Source: Clostridia bacterium (lineage in GTDB: Bacteria > Bacillota > Clostridia > Oscillospirales > Acutalibacteraceae). Taken from it: a DNA stretch of 64,000 bases. Below the pieces are notes generated by a model. That model saw only the letters and a list, made by a program, of their open reading frames with translations. It was not told where the DNA came from and made no database searches. The stretch is taken from contig JAFQGI010000030.1 in the NCBI GenBank assembly GCA_017415515.1, positions 1-64,000 of the forward strand, given 5' to 3'. This document shows, one piece after another, positions 49,456 through 58,371 of the stretch (its first letter is position 1; each line of letters opens with the position of its first letter). Made by a program: the position numbers and the translations under genes.

Positions 49456-52329
49456 ATGAAACGTTACGTAAAACTATTGAGCGCGGTGTTGGCGTTGTTG
49501 GTGACCATGGCGTTCACCCCCCTCGGCACCGTGGCGGAGAGCGACCCCACCGTGTACGAGTACGTTGAGGGGTGGGGAACTTGGTACTACATCGTCGAGG
49601 ACGGCGGTGCCACTCTCACGAACTATGGGGGTGACGGCGAGTCCTTCTACCTCCCCGATACGTTGGGCGGCTATCCGTTAAAGGTTATCGGTGAATCTGC
49701 CTGTGCCTACAAAGATTGGTTGACCGAGGTGGACATCCCGGATAGCGTGGTGGAGATCGGCTATTACGCCTTTGGCGTGTGCACCTTCCTGGAGACCGTG
49801 AATATGGGCGACAACGTCGAGATCATCGACGATTATGCCTTCATTGCCTGTGAGAGCTTGAAAGAGGTCAACTTCGGCACCGGTGTGAAAGAGATCGGAG
49901 CACATGCGTTTGATTCTTGCTATTCTTTGGAGGAGATTGCCATCCCCGATGGGGTAGAGGTGTTGCAAGACCGCACCTTTGACCGTTGTTCCGCTCTGCA
50001 GAATGTGTATCTGCCGGATAGCCTCTATTTCATCGGCAACGATGCATTCAGCTTGTGCGAGTCTCTGCGGGAGATCACCATCCCTGAGGGTGTCACTTAT
50101 ATCGGTGAGTATGCCTTCAACGGCTGTTCTGCTTTGGAGCAGATTGCTCTGCCGGCCACCGTTGGCTACATTCAGGAGGCGGCCTTCCGTTTCTGTGACA
50201 GCCTGACCGACGTGTATTATTCCGGTACGCAGGAAGCGCGCGATTTTATCAACATTCAGATTGAAAACGATCCCTTGTACGATGCTACCTGGCACTATGG
50301 ATGGATCGGTCCGATGCCTCCGTTGGAGGAGAAGCCCGCAACCTCCGGCGGTCAATATCTCTACTACTTGGATGCGGATAACAATGCGATTATCACCGGC
50401 TACGGTGGAGATGGCGGTGCCGTCGTCGTTCCCAACGAAATTGATGGCTACCCCGTGGTTGGCATCGAGTACGGCGCTTTCTCTTACAGCGGTGTTACCT
50501 CCGTTGTCATTCCCGAGGGCGTCACCTACATCGATACTTATGTCTTCAGCGGTTGCGAGAGTTTGATTTCGGTCTCTCTGCCCTCCACTATGGAAAGCAT
50601 CGGAGAGAGCGCGTTTAACAATTGCACCTCGCTGGAACTGGTCAAATACAACGGCACAGAGACCAAGGCGGCTGAGATCGCGATCGGTGAAAGCAACGAC
50701 TATTTGTTGAATGCCACATGGGAGTATGCCACCGGGGAAGAAGAGCCGGAAGAGCCGGAAGAGCCGGAAGGCCCCCTAATGACCGAGGATGGGTTCTATT
50801 ACGAGTTCGGTGAGGACGGCGTTACCATCACCCGTTATGCCGGCGAGGGCGGCGACGTGGTCATTCCCGATGAGATCGAAGGCTATCCCGTCATCGCCGT
50901 TGGGGATCGTGCCTTTATCAACAATCCCGACGTTACCTCGGTGACGATTCCCGACAATGTTACCACCATCGGTGATAGCGTATTCTCCCGCTGTAAGAAT
51001 CTGACCTCGGTGGTCATCGGTGACGGCGTCACCACCATCGGCTACCGTGCTTTTGCCGAGACTTCTAAACTCACCGACGTGTCCGTGGCGGATGGGGTTG
51101 AGAGAATCAAACCTCTTGCCTTCTACCGCAGCGGTATCACCTCCATGGTGCTGCCGGACACCGTGGTATCCATTGGTGAGCGCGCCTTTGAGGAGTGCAA
51201 GGCGCTGGCCTCCATCAACATTCCCGCAAGCCTTGAAACGATTAATGATAGAACCTTCTATAAGTGCGAATCCTTGCAGTCCATTGTGTTCCCCGAGAGT
51301 CTCTATGAGATTAGGGGAATGGCCTTCTCTCAAAGCGGCTTGACCTCCATCCACATTCCGGCTACCCTGGAATACTTTGATTACAACGCGTTGCCCACCA
51401 CCCTGCGGAGCATCACCGTGGCAGAGGATCATCCCTGCTATATGGACATCGACGGTGTGATGTTCAATAAGGAGGGCACTACTCTGGTGCGGTATCCCGC
51501 CGGCAGAGCCGGCATCTATACGGTGCCGGAGGGCGTGACCACCATTGGAGACAGAGCGTTTTACGATGCCGTCGGCCTGTCCACGGTCACCTTCAGCGAC
51601 AGCGTGGAAACCATTGGAATGGGTGCGTTTGCGTATTGCTCCGCCTTGACCTGGGTGGATTTCAACAACGTGGTCAACGTAGGTCTGAGCGCCTTCACCA
51701 ACTGCAGTAATCTGGCTTCGGTGGCCATGGGTACGAGCACCATCTATTTTGACGGCGCCGCCTTCGCCAATACCAAGTTGAGCTCCGTGTGGTATCGCGG
51801 CACCGTGGCCGACAGAGAAAACATCTCTTATCTGATGTATGATTGTCCCAAACTGGATGCCGCCAAGTGGTATTATGAGAGCGCCGCCCTTGAGGTGCAG
51901 TACGCGGAAGAAGTGGAGCACAGCGCTATGGACACCGAGAGTGGCACCGGCCTGGCTTTCAAATTCGATTTGTCCGTGTCGGTGGGCGTCAAGAACGGCA
52001 ACGAGGTGGATTACACCGATGCCACCATTGAGTATATGGGACACACTTGCAAGCTCATCGCTATGGGATCCGTCTTGACCAACCAAGAGGGTGTGGACCC
52101 TGTGTTGGAAAACGTCAACGGCACCTATGTTATTGATATACCGGTGGTGTATCTCACCGAGTGGGATGAGGATTCCTGTTCCTTTGCCATCCGTGTCATC
52201 AATATTCCTGAGAGTGCGTTAGATCGCATCATCTACGCACGCCCGTATTACGTCATTGAGGCCAATGGTGAGCAAATCGTGATCTATGGCGAGATGAATT
52301 CTGCTACCGCTGCTGAGTATATGGCATAA
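49456..52329 (+). CDS. Secreted BspA-type leucine-rich repeat protein with shared C-terminal module
   Basis: A 957-residue protein with a signal peptide (about 1-28). Three blocks of BspA/LRR_5 repeats (about 45-270, 300-410, 440-800), each introduced by a Y(Y/T)-x-(G)GDGG...-P-x-x-(I/L)-x-GYP(V/L)-x-x-I motif, with typical units such as VTSVTIPDNVTTIGDSVFSRC. Negatively charged spacers (EEEPEEPEEPEEPEG) separate blocks. Residues about 815-950 match the C-terminal module of the proteins at 789, 12676 and 15821 (GLAFKF, KLIAMGSVLTN, FAIRVINIP, IIYARPYYVIE). It lacks the NDG-x2-W tail, ending ATAAEYMA. Probable surface adhesin. Confidence 0.88.
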   Translation: MKRYVKLLSAVLALLVTMAFTPLGTVAESDPTVYEYVEGWGTWYYIVEDGGATLTNYGGDGESFYLPDTLGGYPLKVIGESACAYKDWLTEVDIPDSVVEIGYYAFGVCTFLETVNMGDNVEIIDDYAFIACESLKEVNFGTGVKEIGAHAFDSCYSLEEIAIPDGVEVLQDRTFDRCSALQNVYLPDSLYFIGNDAFSLCESLREITIPEGVTYIGEYAFNGCSALEQIALPATVGYIQEAAFRFCDSLTDVYYSGTQEARDFINIQIENDPLYDATWHYGWIGPMPPLEEKPATSGGQYLYYLDADNNAIITGYGGDGGAVVVPNEIDGYPVVGIEYGAFSYSGVTSVVIPEGVTYIDTYVFSGCESLISVSLPSTMESIGESAFNNCTSLELVKYNGTETKAAEIAIGESNDYLLNATWEYATGEEEPEEPEEPEGPLMTEDGFYYEFGEDGVTITRYAGEGGDVVIPDEIEGYPVIAVGDRAFINNPDVTSVTIPDNVTTIGDSVFSRCKNLTSVVIGDGVTTIGYRAFAETSKLTDVSVADGVERIKPLAFYRSGITSMVLPDTVVSIGERAFEECKALASINIPASLETINDRTFYKCESLQSIVFPESLYEIRGMAFSQSGLTSIHIPATLEYFDYNALPTTLRSITVAEDHPCYMDIDGVMFNKEGTTLVRYPAGRAGIYTVPEGVTTIGDRAFYDAVGLSTVTFSDSVETIGMGAFAYCSALTWVDFNNVVNVGLSAFTNCSNLASVAMGTSTIYFDGAAFANTKLSSVWYRGTVADRENISYLMYDCPKLDAAKWYYESAALEVQYAEEVEHSAMDTESGTGLAFKFDLSVSVGVKNGNEVDYTDATIEYMGHTCKLIAMGSVLTNQEGVDPVLENVNGTYVIDIPVVYLTEWDEDSCSFAIRVINIPESALDRIIYARPYYVIEANGEQIVIYGEMNSATAAEYMA

Positions 52330-52339
52330 ATTTTCTTGA

Positions 52340-52374
52340 GAAAAGGCCACCCATCACGGGTGGCCTTTTTTGCA
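52340..52374. terminator. Bidirectional terminator
   Basis: AAAAGGCCACCC pairs with GGGTGGCCTTTT around ATCAC, with T-runs on both strands, between convergent genes. The stem is almost the same as that at 49284. Confidence 0.85.
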
Positions 52375-52388
52375 TCTGTTCAAATATT

Positions 52389-52865
52389 TTACAGCTCTTT
52401 CTTGGTCAGCGCCTCGGTTTCGCGTCTCCGATTGCGGCATCCCCACCAACCGCCCAGCAACATAGCAGGCAGATGGATGAGCAGATCAAAGCAAATGAGG
52501 GTGATGAGCACTTCGGCTACGGTCTCGCCGTCGGTGAACATCGACGCACTGCCGCACAGCAGGAAGCCTTGGTCGCCTTTGCTGAGAAAGACCACCAGCC
52601 AACGGAGCATAAAACCGGGAAGGATGGCGAGGCACGCTTTCTTCAGCGGGAATTGCCGTTCTTCATAGGCGTCTCGCAGCATCAAGAGAAACAGCGCGGT
52701 GCAGGTAGCCAGTGCTCCCGTGATGCCGTACAGCAGGGTGCGGTCGACGCGGTTTCCTAAGATGAGGTGTAACGCCAATCCGAGAAAACCGCCGAGGATA
52801 CCGCCCGCAAAGAAAGCCAATTCATTGTAGATGAAATAGAGAAGCGTCTTTTTAAAGGGTTTCAT
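52389..52865 (-). CDS. Four-helix membrane protein of unknown function
   Basis: A 158-residue protein with four hydrophobic segments (about 10-33, 43-62, 77-95, 115-140) and basic loops. I do not recognise the family. It starts 11 bases after the end of the flotillin gene and probably belongs to the same transcript, so a role in the membrane near flotillin is possible. Confidence 0.65.
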   Translation of the reverse strand: MKPFKKTLLYFIYNELAFFAGGILGGFLGLALHLILGNRVDRTLLYGITGALATCTALFLLMLRDAYEERQFPLKKACLAILPGFMLRWLVVFLSKGDQGFLLCGSASMFTDGETVAEVLITLICFDLLIHLPAMLLGGWWGCRNRRRETEALTKKEL

Positions 52866-52876
52866 TATGTATCACC

Positions 52877-54259
52877 TTACTCGGCGGCGGGTAGGGGAGC
52901 CTCCGCTTTCTTGCCCAGGATCTCGGGCAACTGCATACCGGCCATGGAGAAGACCTCCTCCAGAGGGGGCACCGACTTCATCATACCGGAGATAAAGCCG
53001 GCAGTGGCATTTTTGCCGTCCGCACTCTGGCCGTTATCCCACACGGTGACCTTGTCGATCTTGATGTTCTTGACAGCCTCCACCTGTACCTTCATCAACT
53101 CTTCCAGCTTGTCGGCGATGAGCAGCTTGAGGGCGGCCTCGGGGTCACCGCCGGCAGATTTGACGATCTCGGCAAAACCGGCCGCCTGCTTTTTCAGCAT
53201 TTCTTCCATACCGCGGGCTTCCGCTTCCATCTTGGCATAGATAGCGTCCGCCTCACCCTTGGCCTTGCGGCGGATCTGCTCGGCCTCGGCTTCGGCCTCC
53301 AGTTCCATCTCGCGCTTTTTGGCCTCGGCCTGCACGATGATGTCCGCTTCCAGCGTGGCCTGCTCCTTGGAGCGGCGAGCCTCTTCAGCGGCACGCTCGG
53401 CGGCGTAGGACTCCTCCAACGCCTTGGCGGCCTGGATCTTTTCGGCGGTGGTAGCGATCTTCAGCGCCTCGGCCTCTTTCTCTTTCAGCGCAGCGTCGGA
53501 CATGGCGATCTTCATCTTGGCTTCGTTTTCACCCTGAATGGCGATGGAGTCTGCTTCGGACACCTTGATACGCTGATCCATGTGGGCGTTGGCTTCACCG
53601 ATGGAGCCGTCGCGCTCCTGCTCGGCCACGCTCTTCTTAGCGTCGTTGATGGCCTTAGCCGCCGCCTCTTTACCCAGAGCGGCGATGTAGCCGGATTCGT
53701 CGCTGATGTCGGTAACGTTCACGTTGATGAGCCGCAGACCGATCTTTTTCAGCTCAGTCTCCACGTTGCTGCTGACCGCGGCGAGAAACTTGTCACGGTC
53801 GGTGTTGATTTCTTCGATGTCCATGGTGGCGATGATCAAACGGAGCTGACCGAAGATGATGTCCTTGGACAATTCCTGAATCTCAGACAGTTGCAGACCC
53901 AGCAGACGCTCGGCGGCGTTCTGCATCACGCCGGGCTCGGTGGAGATACCCACCGTGAAGCGGGAGGGCACGTCGATACGAATGTTCTGACGGGACAGAG
54001 CATTCTTCAGGTCTACCTGGATGGAGATGGGGGTCAGATCCAGAAACGAATAGGACTGGAAAACGGGGATGACAAACTCGGCACCGCCGTGGATGCACTT
54101 GGCGCTGCGGTTGGTGCCGTCTTTGTTTTTACCGATGGAGCCGTAGACCACCATGATCTTATCCGAGGGACACTTCTTATAGCGGGAACATACCCAGATG
54201 AGGAAGGACACAATAACTAACACAATGGCGATGATTAAAAATACAGTACCGGAACCCAT
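52877..54259 (-). CDS. Flotillin family protein (SPFH domain)
   Basis: A 460-residue protein: one N-terminal membrane helix (about 4-24), an SPFH domain (about 28-200; KIMVVYGSIGKNKDG, FVIPVFQSYSFLDLTPISIQVDL) and a long Ala/Glu-rich coiled coil (about 210-370) with EAE-type heptads, then a C-terminal region. It matches FloT/YuaG-type flotillins, which scaffold ordered membrane domains. It is preceded by an NfeD-like gene, the common genomic pair. Confidence 0.92.
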   Translation of the reverse strand: MGSGTVFLIIAIVLVIVSFLIWVCSRYKKCPSDKIMVVYGSIGKNKDGTNRSAKCIHGGAEFVIPVFQSYSFLDLTPISIQVDLKNALSRQNIRIDVPSRFTVGISTEPGVMQNAAERLLGLQLSEIQELSKDIIFGQLRLIIATMDIEEINTDRDKFLAAVSSNVETELKKIGLRLINVNVTDISDESGYIAALGKEAAAKAINDAKKSVAEQERDGSIGEANAHMDQRIKVSEADSIAIQGENEAKMKIAMSDAALKEKEAEALKIATTAEKIQAAKALEESYAAERAAEEARRSKEQATLEADIIVQAEAKKREMELEAEAEAEQIRRKAKGEADAIYAKMEAEARGMEEMLKKQAAGFAEIVKSAGGDPEAALKLLIADKLEELMKVQVEAVKNIKIDKVTVWDNGQSADGKNATAGFISGMMKSVPPLEEVFSMAGMQLPEILGKKAEAPLPAAE

Positions 54260-54336
54260 AACTAATACCTCCTAATTCATTCAAAATGCGTTTATGTATT
54301 TGCTTAACCGTTCCGTTGGTGTGGAACGGGAATGGC

Positions 54337-54993
54337 CTATTTTCGCTTGACCACTAAAGTGGTCTGACCGCTGACACCCACCACGATGACTTCCGCTCCG
54401 GTGGGGAGAGGGGTGTCCTCGTCGGTGACGGCCTCCCGCTCCACGTAGGAGCCTTGGAGCAGTACGTTCACCTTACCCTCGCCGCTGCGGGAGGCGGGCA
54501 CGGTGAGATACACACGTCCTGCGGTGCCGATGGCGTTGCGGTTATTGATGTTGCCGTTGTTGCGCAGCCCCATCACCGCACGCATCAGCAGAGCCATCAG
54601 TAGCATAGTGGCAAAGCCGCATACCGTGGCGATCAGCAGGCACAGCCAGATGGCCGCACCGCCTCTGTCCATCACAAAGCCGACCCAACCGAACACCACC
54701 AAAAAGGCGATGATACCGCGAACTGACAGGATACGCAGGTCACCCAGACCGGAAGGGTCGGGGTCACCTAAAGGCATATCGTCACCGAAGATGCCGTCGG
54801 CTGCGTCGGTGTCGACGTCGATGTCACCGATGTCGTGATCGAGAGAGAGGTCGCCGTCCGTATCCCCGACACCGTCACCGTCCAGTCCGATGAGCATCAT
54901 CACCGTTTGGATGGCCAGCACCAACGTGGTGGGGATGGCGACACAGGCAAAGATTTGCGAGAACAGACTCAAAGAGTCCCACCAAGCTAACAT
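54337..54993 (-). CDS. NfeD-like membrane protein
   Basis: A 218-residue protein: an N-terminal helix (about 10-35), an Asp-rich outer segment (about 38-85; repeated D-x-D), two further helices (about 90-140) and a C-terminal OB-fold (about 155-215; AIGTAGRVYLTVPASRSGEGKVNVLLQGSYVEREAVTDE). This is the short NfeD type lacking protease, which partners SPFH proteins. It lies 77 bases upstream of the flotillin gene. Confidence 0.85.
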   Translation of the reverse strand: MLAWWDSLSLFSQIFACVAIPTTLVLAIQTVMMLIGLDGDGVGDTDGDLSLDHDIGDIDVDTDAADGIFGDDMPLGDPDPSGLGDLRILSVRGIIAFLVVFGWVGFVMDRGGAAIWLCLLIATVCGFATMLLMALLMRAVMGLRNNGNINNRNAIGTAGRVYLTVPASRSGEGKVNVLLQGSYVEREAVTDEDTPLPTGAEVIVVGVSGQTTLVVKRK

Positions 54994-55028
54994 AATCGAA
55001 TCCTCCTTTAAATGATGTTGCTTTGTTG

Positions 55029-55580
55029 TTACAGCAGTTGTGCCAAGGTTTCCTCTGCCGTGTGCCGTGCCATGGCGGCATAGTGGGCATAGGCCATGAC
55101 CTGCAGGGTTTGCTCCAATCGTTCCCGTGCACCGGGAATCGGCTCCGCATAGTCGGCGGCGGCCTGTTTAGCGGCCTGACGGATGGTCTCGCGGCTGATG
55201 ACGCCGCCGGCATCGGCGATCATATCGGTGTAGCGGTGGTACAGCTCGCTGTCGTCGATGATGTCGTCACTTTCGTCGTGCAGGTTGCCGTTGATGTAGG
55301 AAAGCAGTTCGCAGATGCGATCCAGTTGCAGGGATTCGCACAACATATGTATGATGACGATACGGGCAAATTGATTTTTGCTGTATTGTCGCCGTTGGGG
55401 AGAGGAGACAAAGCCGCGTTTGACCCAGTTTTGTATGCGATAGGGCTCCAGATCGGTCATCACCGCCACTTGGGATAGGGTAATACCGCCTGCGGCAAAG
55501 ATGCCGTCGAACAGTTGCCGGGAGATTCCCTTGCGTATCTCGGAGACCTCAATGGTGGTCCCCGGTAGAGTGGTGGTCAT
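55029..55580 (-). CDS. DUF1836 domain protein (MerR-like helix-turn-helix)
   Basis: A 183-residue protein. TLSQVAVMTDLEPYRIQNWVKRGFVSSPQRRQYSKNQFARI resembles a MerR-type winged helix followed by DUF1836. Predicted DNA-binding regulator of unknown target. It is first in a run with NfeD and flotillin (35 bases to the next start), so it may regulate that operon. The start follows AGGAGGTGATGGG. Confidence 0.82.
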   Translation of the reverse strand: MTTTLPGTTIEVSEIRKGISRQLFDGIFAAGGITLSQVAVMTDLEPYRIQNWVKRGFVSSPQRRQYSKNQFARIVIIHMLCESLQLDRICELLSYINGNLHDESDDIIDDSELYHRYTDMIADAGGVISRETIRQAAKQAAADYAEPIPGARERLEQTLQVMAYAHYAAMARHTAEETLAQLL

Positions 55581-55910
55581 CCCATCACCTCCTTTGTTTC
55601 TGCGATTTGATTATATCACACGGTCAAGTGACCGTCAAGAGAGATTTCGTGACTTTTTCAAAGTTTGTCGAATTGCACAATTTTTCGCCCCCCCTTTTTG
55701 ATACCCCCGATTTGTATGTTATCTCAAATCCCATACCGTCGGGTCCGCCGTCCCTATGATCGGTTTTCTGCTCCGCACTCATTTACACAGAATGCGTAGA
55801 GGGCGATGCTTAGACCCCGTAAGGGAGGGGTCTCCGTGCCCTCCCACAGTATCCTCTTTTACTCCTTTATACTATTCTGATATTTTTTCATAAATTTCAC
55901 AAAAAAACAG
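55581..55910. other. Intergenic region with inverted repeats
   Basis: Between divergent genes. A GACCCCGTAAGGGAGGGGTC-type inverted repeat (about 55813-55833) and a GCGTAGAGGG box resemble the GC-rich repeat near 63570-63600. The rest is AT-rich. No gene was seen. Confidence 0.5.
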
Positions 55911-55939
55911 TTGCCAAACTACTTTTAATGTAGTATAAT
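55911..55939 (+). promoter_or_regulatory. Promoter of EF-G-like gene
   Basis: TTGCCA (55911-55916) and TATAAT (55934-55939) are separated by 17 bases. A leader of about 110 bases follows. Confidence 0.8.
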
Positions 55940-56056
55940 CGTATAAAACAAACGGAGTTTGTTTGATTTTTTTGTGCAAAATATCCTATTTCTCGCCGTT
56001 TTGCTATGAAAATTAGCCAAAGGGTGGGGGAGGGTTATGAGAAAGGGCGTGCATTC

Positions 56057-58117
56057 ATGAAAAACTACAATGCAAAAACCATCCGTAACGTGGCTCTGAC
56101 GGGTCATGCCGGCTCGGGTAAGACCAGCCTGACTGAGGCGATGTATTACCTGGCGTATCAGGCGGACCGCCTGGGCAAGATTGCGGATGGCAACACCGTC
56201 AGTGACTTTGACCCGGAGGAGATCCGCCGCAAGGTGTCCGTTTCTACCTCTCTCGTTCCCGTGGAATGGAAGAACACCAAGCTGAACATTTTGGACACTC
56301 CCGGTCTGTTCGACTTTGTGGGTGGCCTGCGCGAGGGTATTCGTGCCGCCGGTTCTTCGGTCATCGTCGTTTCCGGTAAGAGTGGCTTGACCGTTGGTGC
56401 CGAAAAGGCCTTTGCCGCGGCACAGAAAAAGGGCATTGCCACCATCTTCTTTGTGAACAAACTAGACCGCGAGAGCGCGGATTTCTATAAAGTGTTTGAG
56501 GACCTGAAGGGCAAATTTGGTCCCATGGTCTGTCCTATGGTGGTTCCCCACGTGGTGGATCATAAGGTGGAGTGCTACGTCAACCTGTTGGAGTACCGCG
56601 CCTACACCTATGAGGACGGCAAGGCCAAGCAGGTTCCCATCCCCGATATGGGTCACCGTCTGGAGGGTCTGCGTACCGCTATGAACGAGGCGGTCGCCGA
56701 GACCAGCGAGGAACTGATGGAAAAATACTTCTCCGGCGAGGAGTTCACTCCTGACGAGCTGATTCAGGGCATCGCCTCCGGCGTTCGTCGCGGCGAGATC
56801 GCCCCCGTGTTCTGCGGCTCTGCACAGGAGCTGGAGGCTATCGATCAGCTGCTGACCGGTCTGCTGTGGCTGGCTCCTTGGGCCGAGTCTGTGGCAGGCG
56901 AGATCGGCACCGACGCCAATGGCGATCCCATTGAGCTAGAGGTAGACGAGAACGCCCCCGCCGTTGCCACCGTTTTCAAAACGGTGGTTGACCCCTTCGT
57001 GGGCAAGATGGTTTATTTCAAAGTCATCCGCGGCAAGATCGTGCCCGATATGGCGCTGCTCAACACCCGCACCGGCGAGTCCGAGCGTCTGGGCAAGCTG
57101 TTCTACGTCCGTGGCAAGAAGCAGGAGGAAGCACCTTATATCGGCGCCGGCGACATCGGTGCTGTGGCAAAGCTGGTCAACACCGGCACCGGCGACACCC
57201 TGTGCGCTCCCAGCTGCCCTGTGACTCTGCCCGGCGTTCCCTTTGATTCCCCCTGCCTGTCCCGTGCGGTCAACACCACCAAGAAGGGCGACGAGGAGAA
57301 GGTTGCCACCGGTTTGGCCCGTCTGTGCGAAGAGGATCCCACCATCAAGGTGGAGAAGAACACCGAGACCGGCGAGCTGATCCTCTCCGGCTTGGGTGAG
57401 CAGCATTTGGATATCATCGTCTCCCGTTTGAAGGCGAAGTTCGGCGCCGAGGTCACCCTGTCCGAGCCCGAGGTGGCCTATCGTGAGACTATCCGCCGCA
57501 AGGTGAAGGTCCAGGGCCGCCACAAGAAGCAGTCCGGCGGTCACGGTCAGTTTGGTGACGTGTGGATCGAGTTCGAGCCCTGGGAGGGCGACGAGTTGGT
57601 CTTTGAGGAGAAGGTGTTCGGCGGCGCCGTGCCGAAGAACTACTTCCCCGCCGTGGAGAAGGGCTTGCAGGATTGCTCCAAAGAGGGCGTGCTGGCCGGC
57701 TATCCTCTGGTTGGCGTCAAGGCCACTCTGGTGGATGGTTCCTACCACCCCGTTGACTCCTCTGAAATGGCATTCAAGACCGCCGCTTCCATTGCTTACA
57801 AAGAGGGTATTGCACAGGCCAATCCCATTCTGTTGGAGCCTGTGATGCATCTGTCCGTCTATGTGCCGTCGGATAATACCGGTGACATCATGGGCGATAT
57901 TAACAAGCGTCGCGGCCGCGTGTTGGGTATGAACCCCGCCGAGGACGAGCTGACCTGCATCGACGCTGAGGTGCCTCAGGGCGAGCTGGGCGACTATGCC
58001 GTGATGCTCCGCTCCACCACCCAGGGCCGTGGTTATTTCACCCTGGCCTTCGAGCGTTATGAAGAGGCTCCCAAGCCGGTAGCGGATAAGGTGATTGCCG
58101 CTCGTCAGGCTGACTAA
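56057..58117 (+). CDS. Elongation factor G-like translational GTPase (EF-G paralogue)
   Basis: A 686-residue protein with the EF-G domain order. G1 is GHAGSGKTS, G3 is DTPGLFDF and G4 is NKLDRES; domains II-V are complete, with KKQSGGHGQFGDV in domain IV and RRGRVLGMNP in domain V. Canonical EF-G has DTPGHVDF; here the catalytic His is replaced by Leu, as in the second EF-G subgroup of Clostridia (which has DTPGYFDF). It is therefore probably an accessory EF-G with altered GTPase or recycling function rather than the main one. The start was placed at 56057 by homology; 56006 is a possible longer start without a good site. Confidence 0.85.
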   Translation: MKNYNAKTIRNVALTGHAGSGKTSLTEAMYYLAYQADRLGKIADGNTVSDFDPEEIRRKVSVSTSLVPVEWKNTKLNILDTPGLFDFVGGLREGIRAAGSSVIVVSGKSGLTVGAEKAFAAAQKKGIATIFFVNKLDRESADFYKVFEDLKGKFGPMVCPMVVPHVVDHKVECYVNLLEYRAYTYEDGKAKQVPIPDMGHRLEGLRTAMNEAVAETSEELMEKYFSGEEFTPDELIQGIASGVRRGEIAPVFCGSAQELEAIDQLLTGLLWLAPWAESVAGEIGTDANGDPIELEVDENAPAVATVFKTVVDPFVGKMVYFKVIRGKIVPDMALLNTRTGESERLGKLFYVRGKKQEEAPYIGAGDIGAVAKLVNTGTGDTLCAPSCPVTLPGVPFDSPCLSRAVNTTKKGDEEKVATGLARLCEEDPTIKVEKNTETGELILSGLGEQHLDIIVSRLKAKFGAEVTLSEPEVAYRETIRRKVKVQGRHKKQSGGHGQFGDVWIEFEPWEGDELVFEEKVFGGAVPKNYFPAVEKGLQDCSKEGVLAGYPLVGVKATLVDGSYHPVDSSEMAFKTAASIAYKEGIAQANPILLEPVMHLSVYVPSDNTGDIMGDINKRRGRVLGMNPAEDELTCIDAEVPQGELGDYAVMLRSTTQGRGYFTLAFERYEEAPKPVADKVIAARQAD

Positions 58118-58133
58118 TTGAAGTAACTCCGAC

Positions 58134-58170
58134 AGGGGAGGGATCGTTTGGCGATCCCTCCCTTTTTATC
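58134..58170 (+). terminator. Terminator after EF-G-like gene
   Basis: GGGAGGGATCG pairs with CGATCCCTCCC around TTTGG, followed by TTTTTAT. Confidence 0.9.
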
Positions 58171-58371
58171 CAAAAATATAGAAAAAGTGGAAACATCTTT
58201 ATGATATTTGACGAGGCGTTTTTATTTATTGAATATTGAAAAATAATGTGGAATATGCTATGATTTAGTCAATATGGGGGAGTTTGGCAACATCCCCGCA
58301 AAAAACAATAACGGACCTGCTCCGATTTTCATATTTCACCCATTTGTTATAAACGAAAGGATGGCTTCAAA

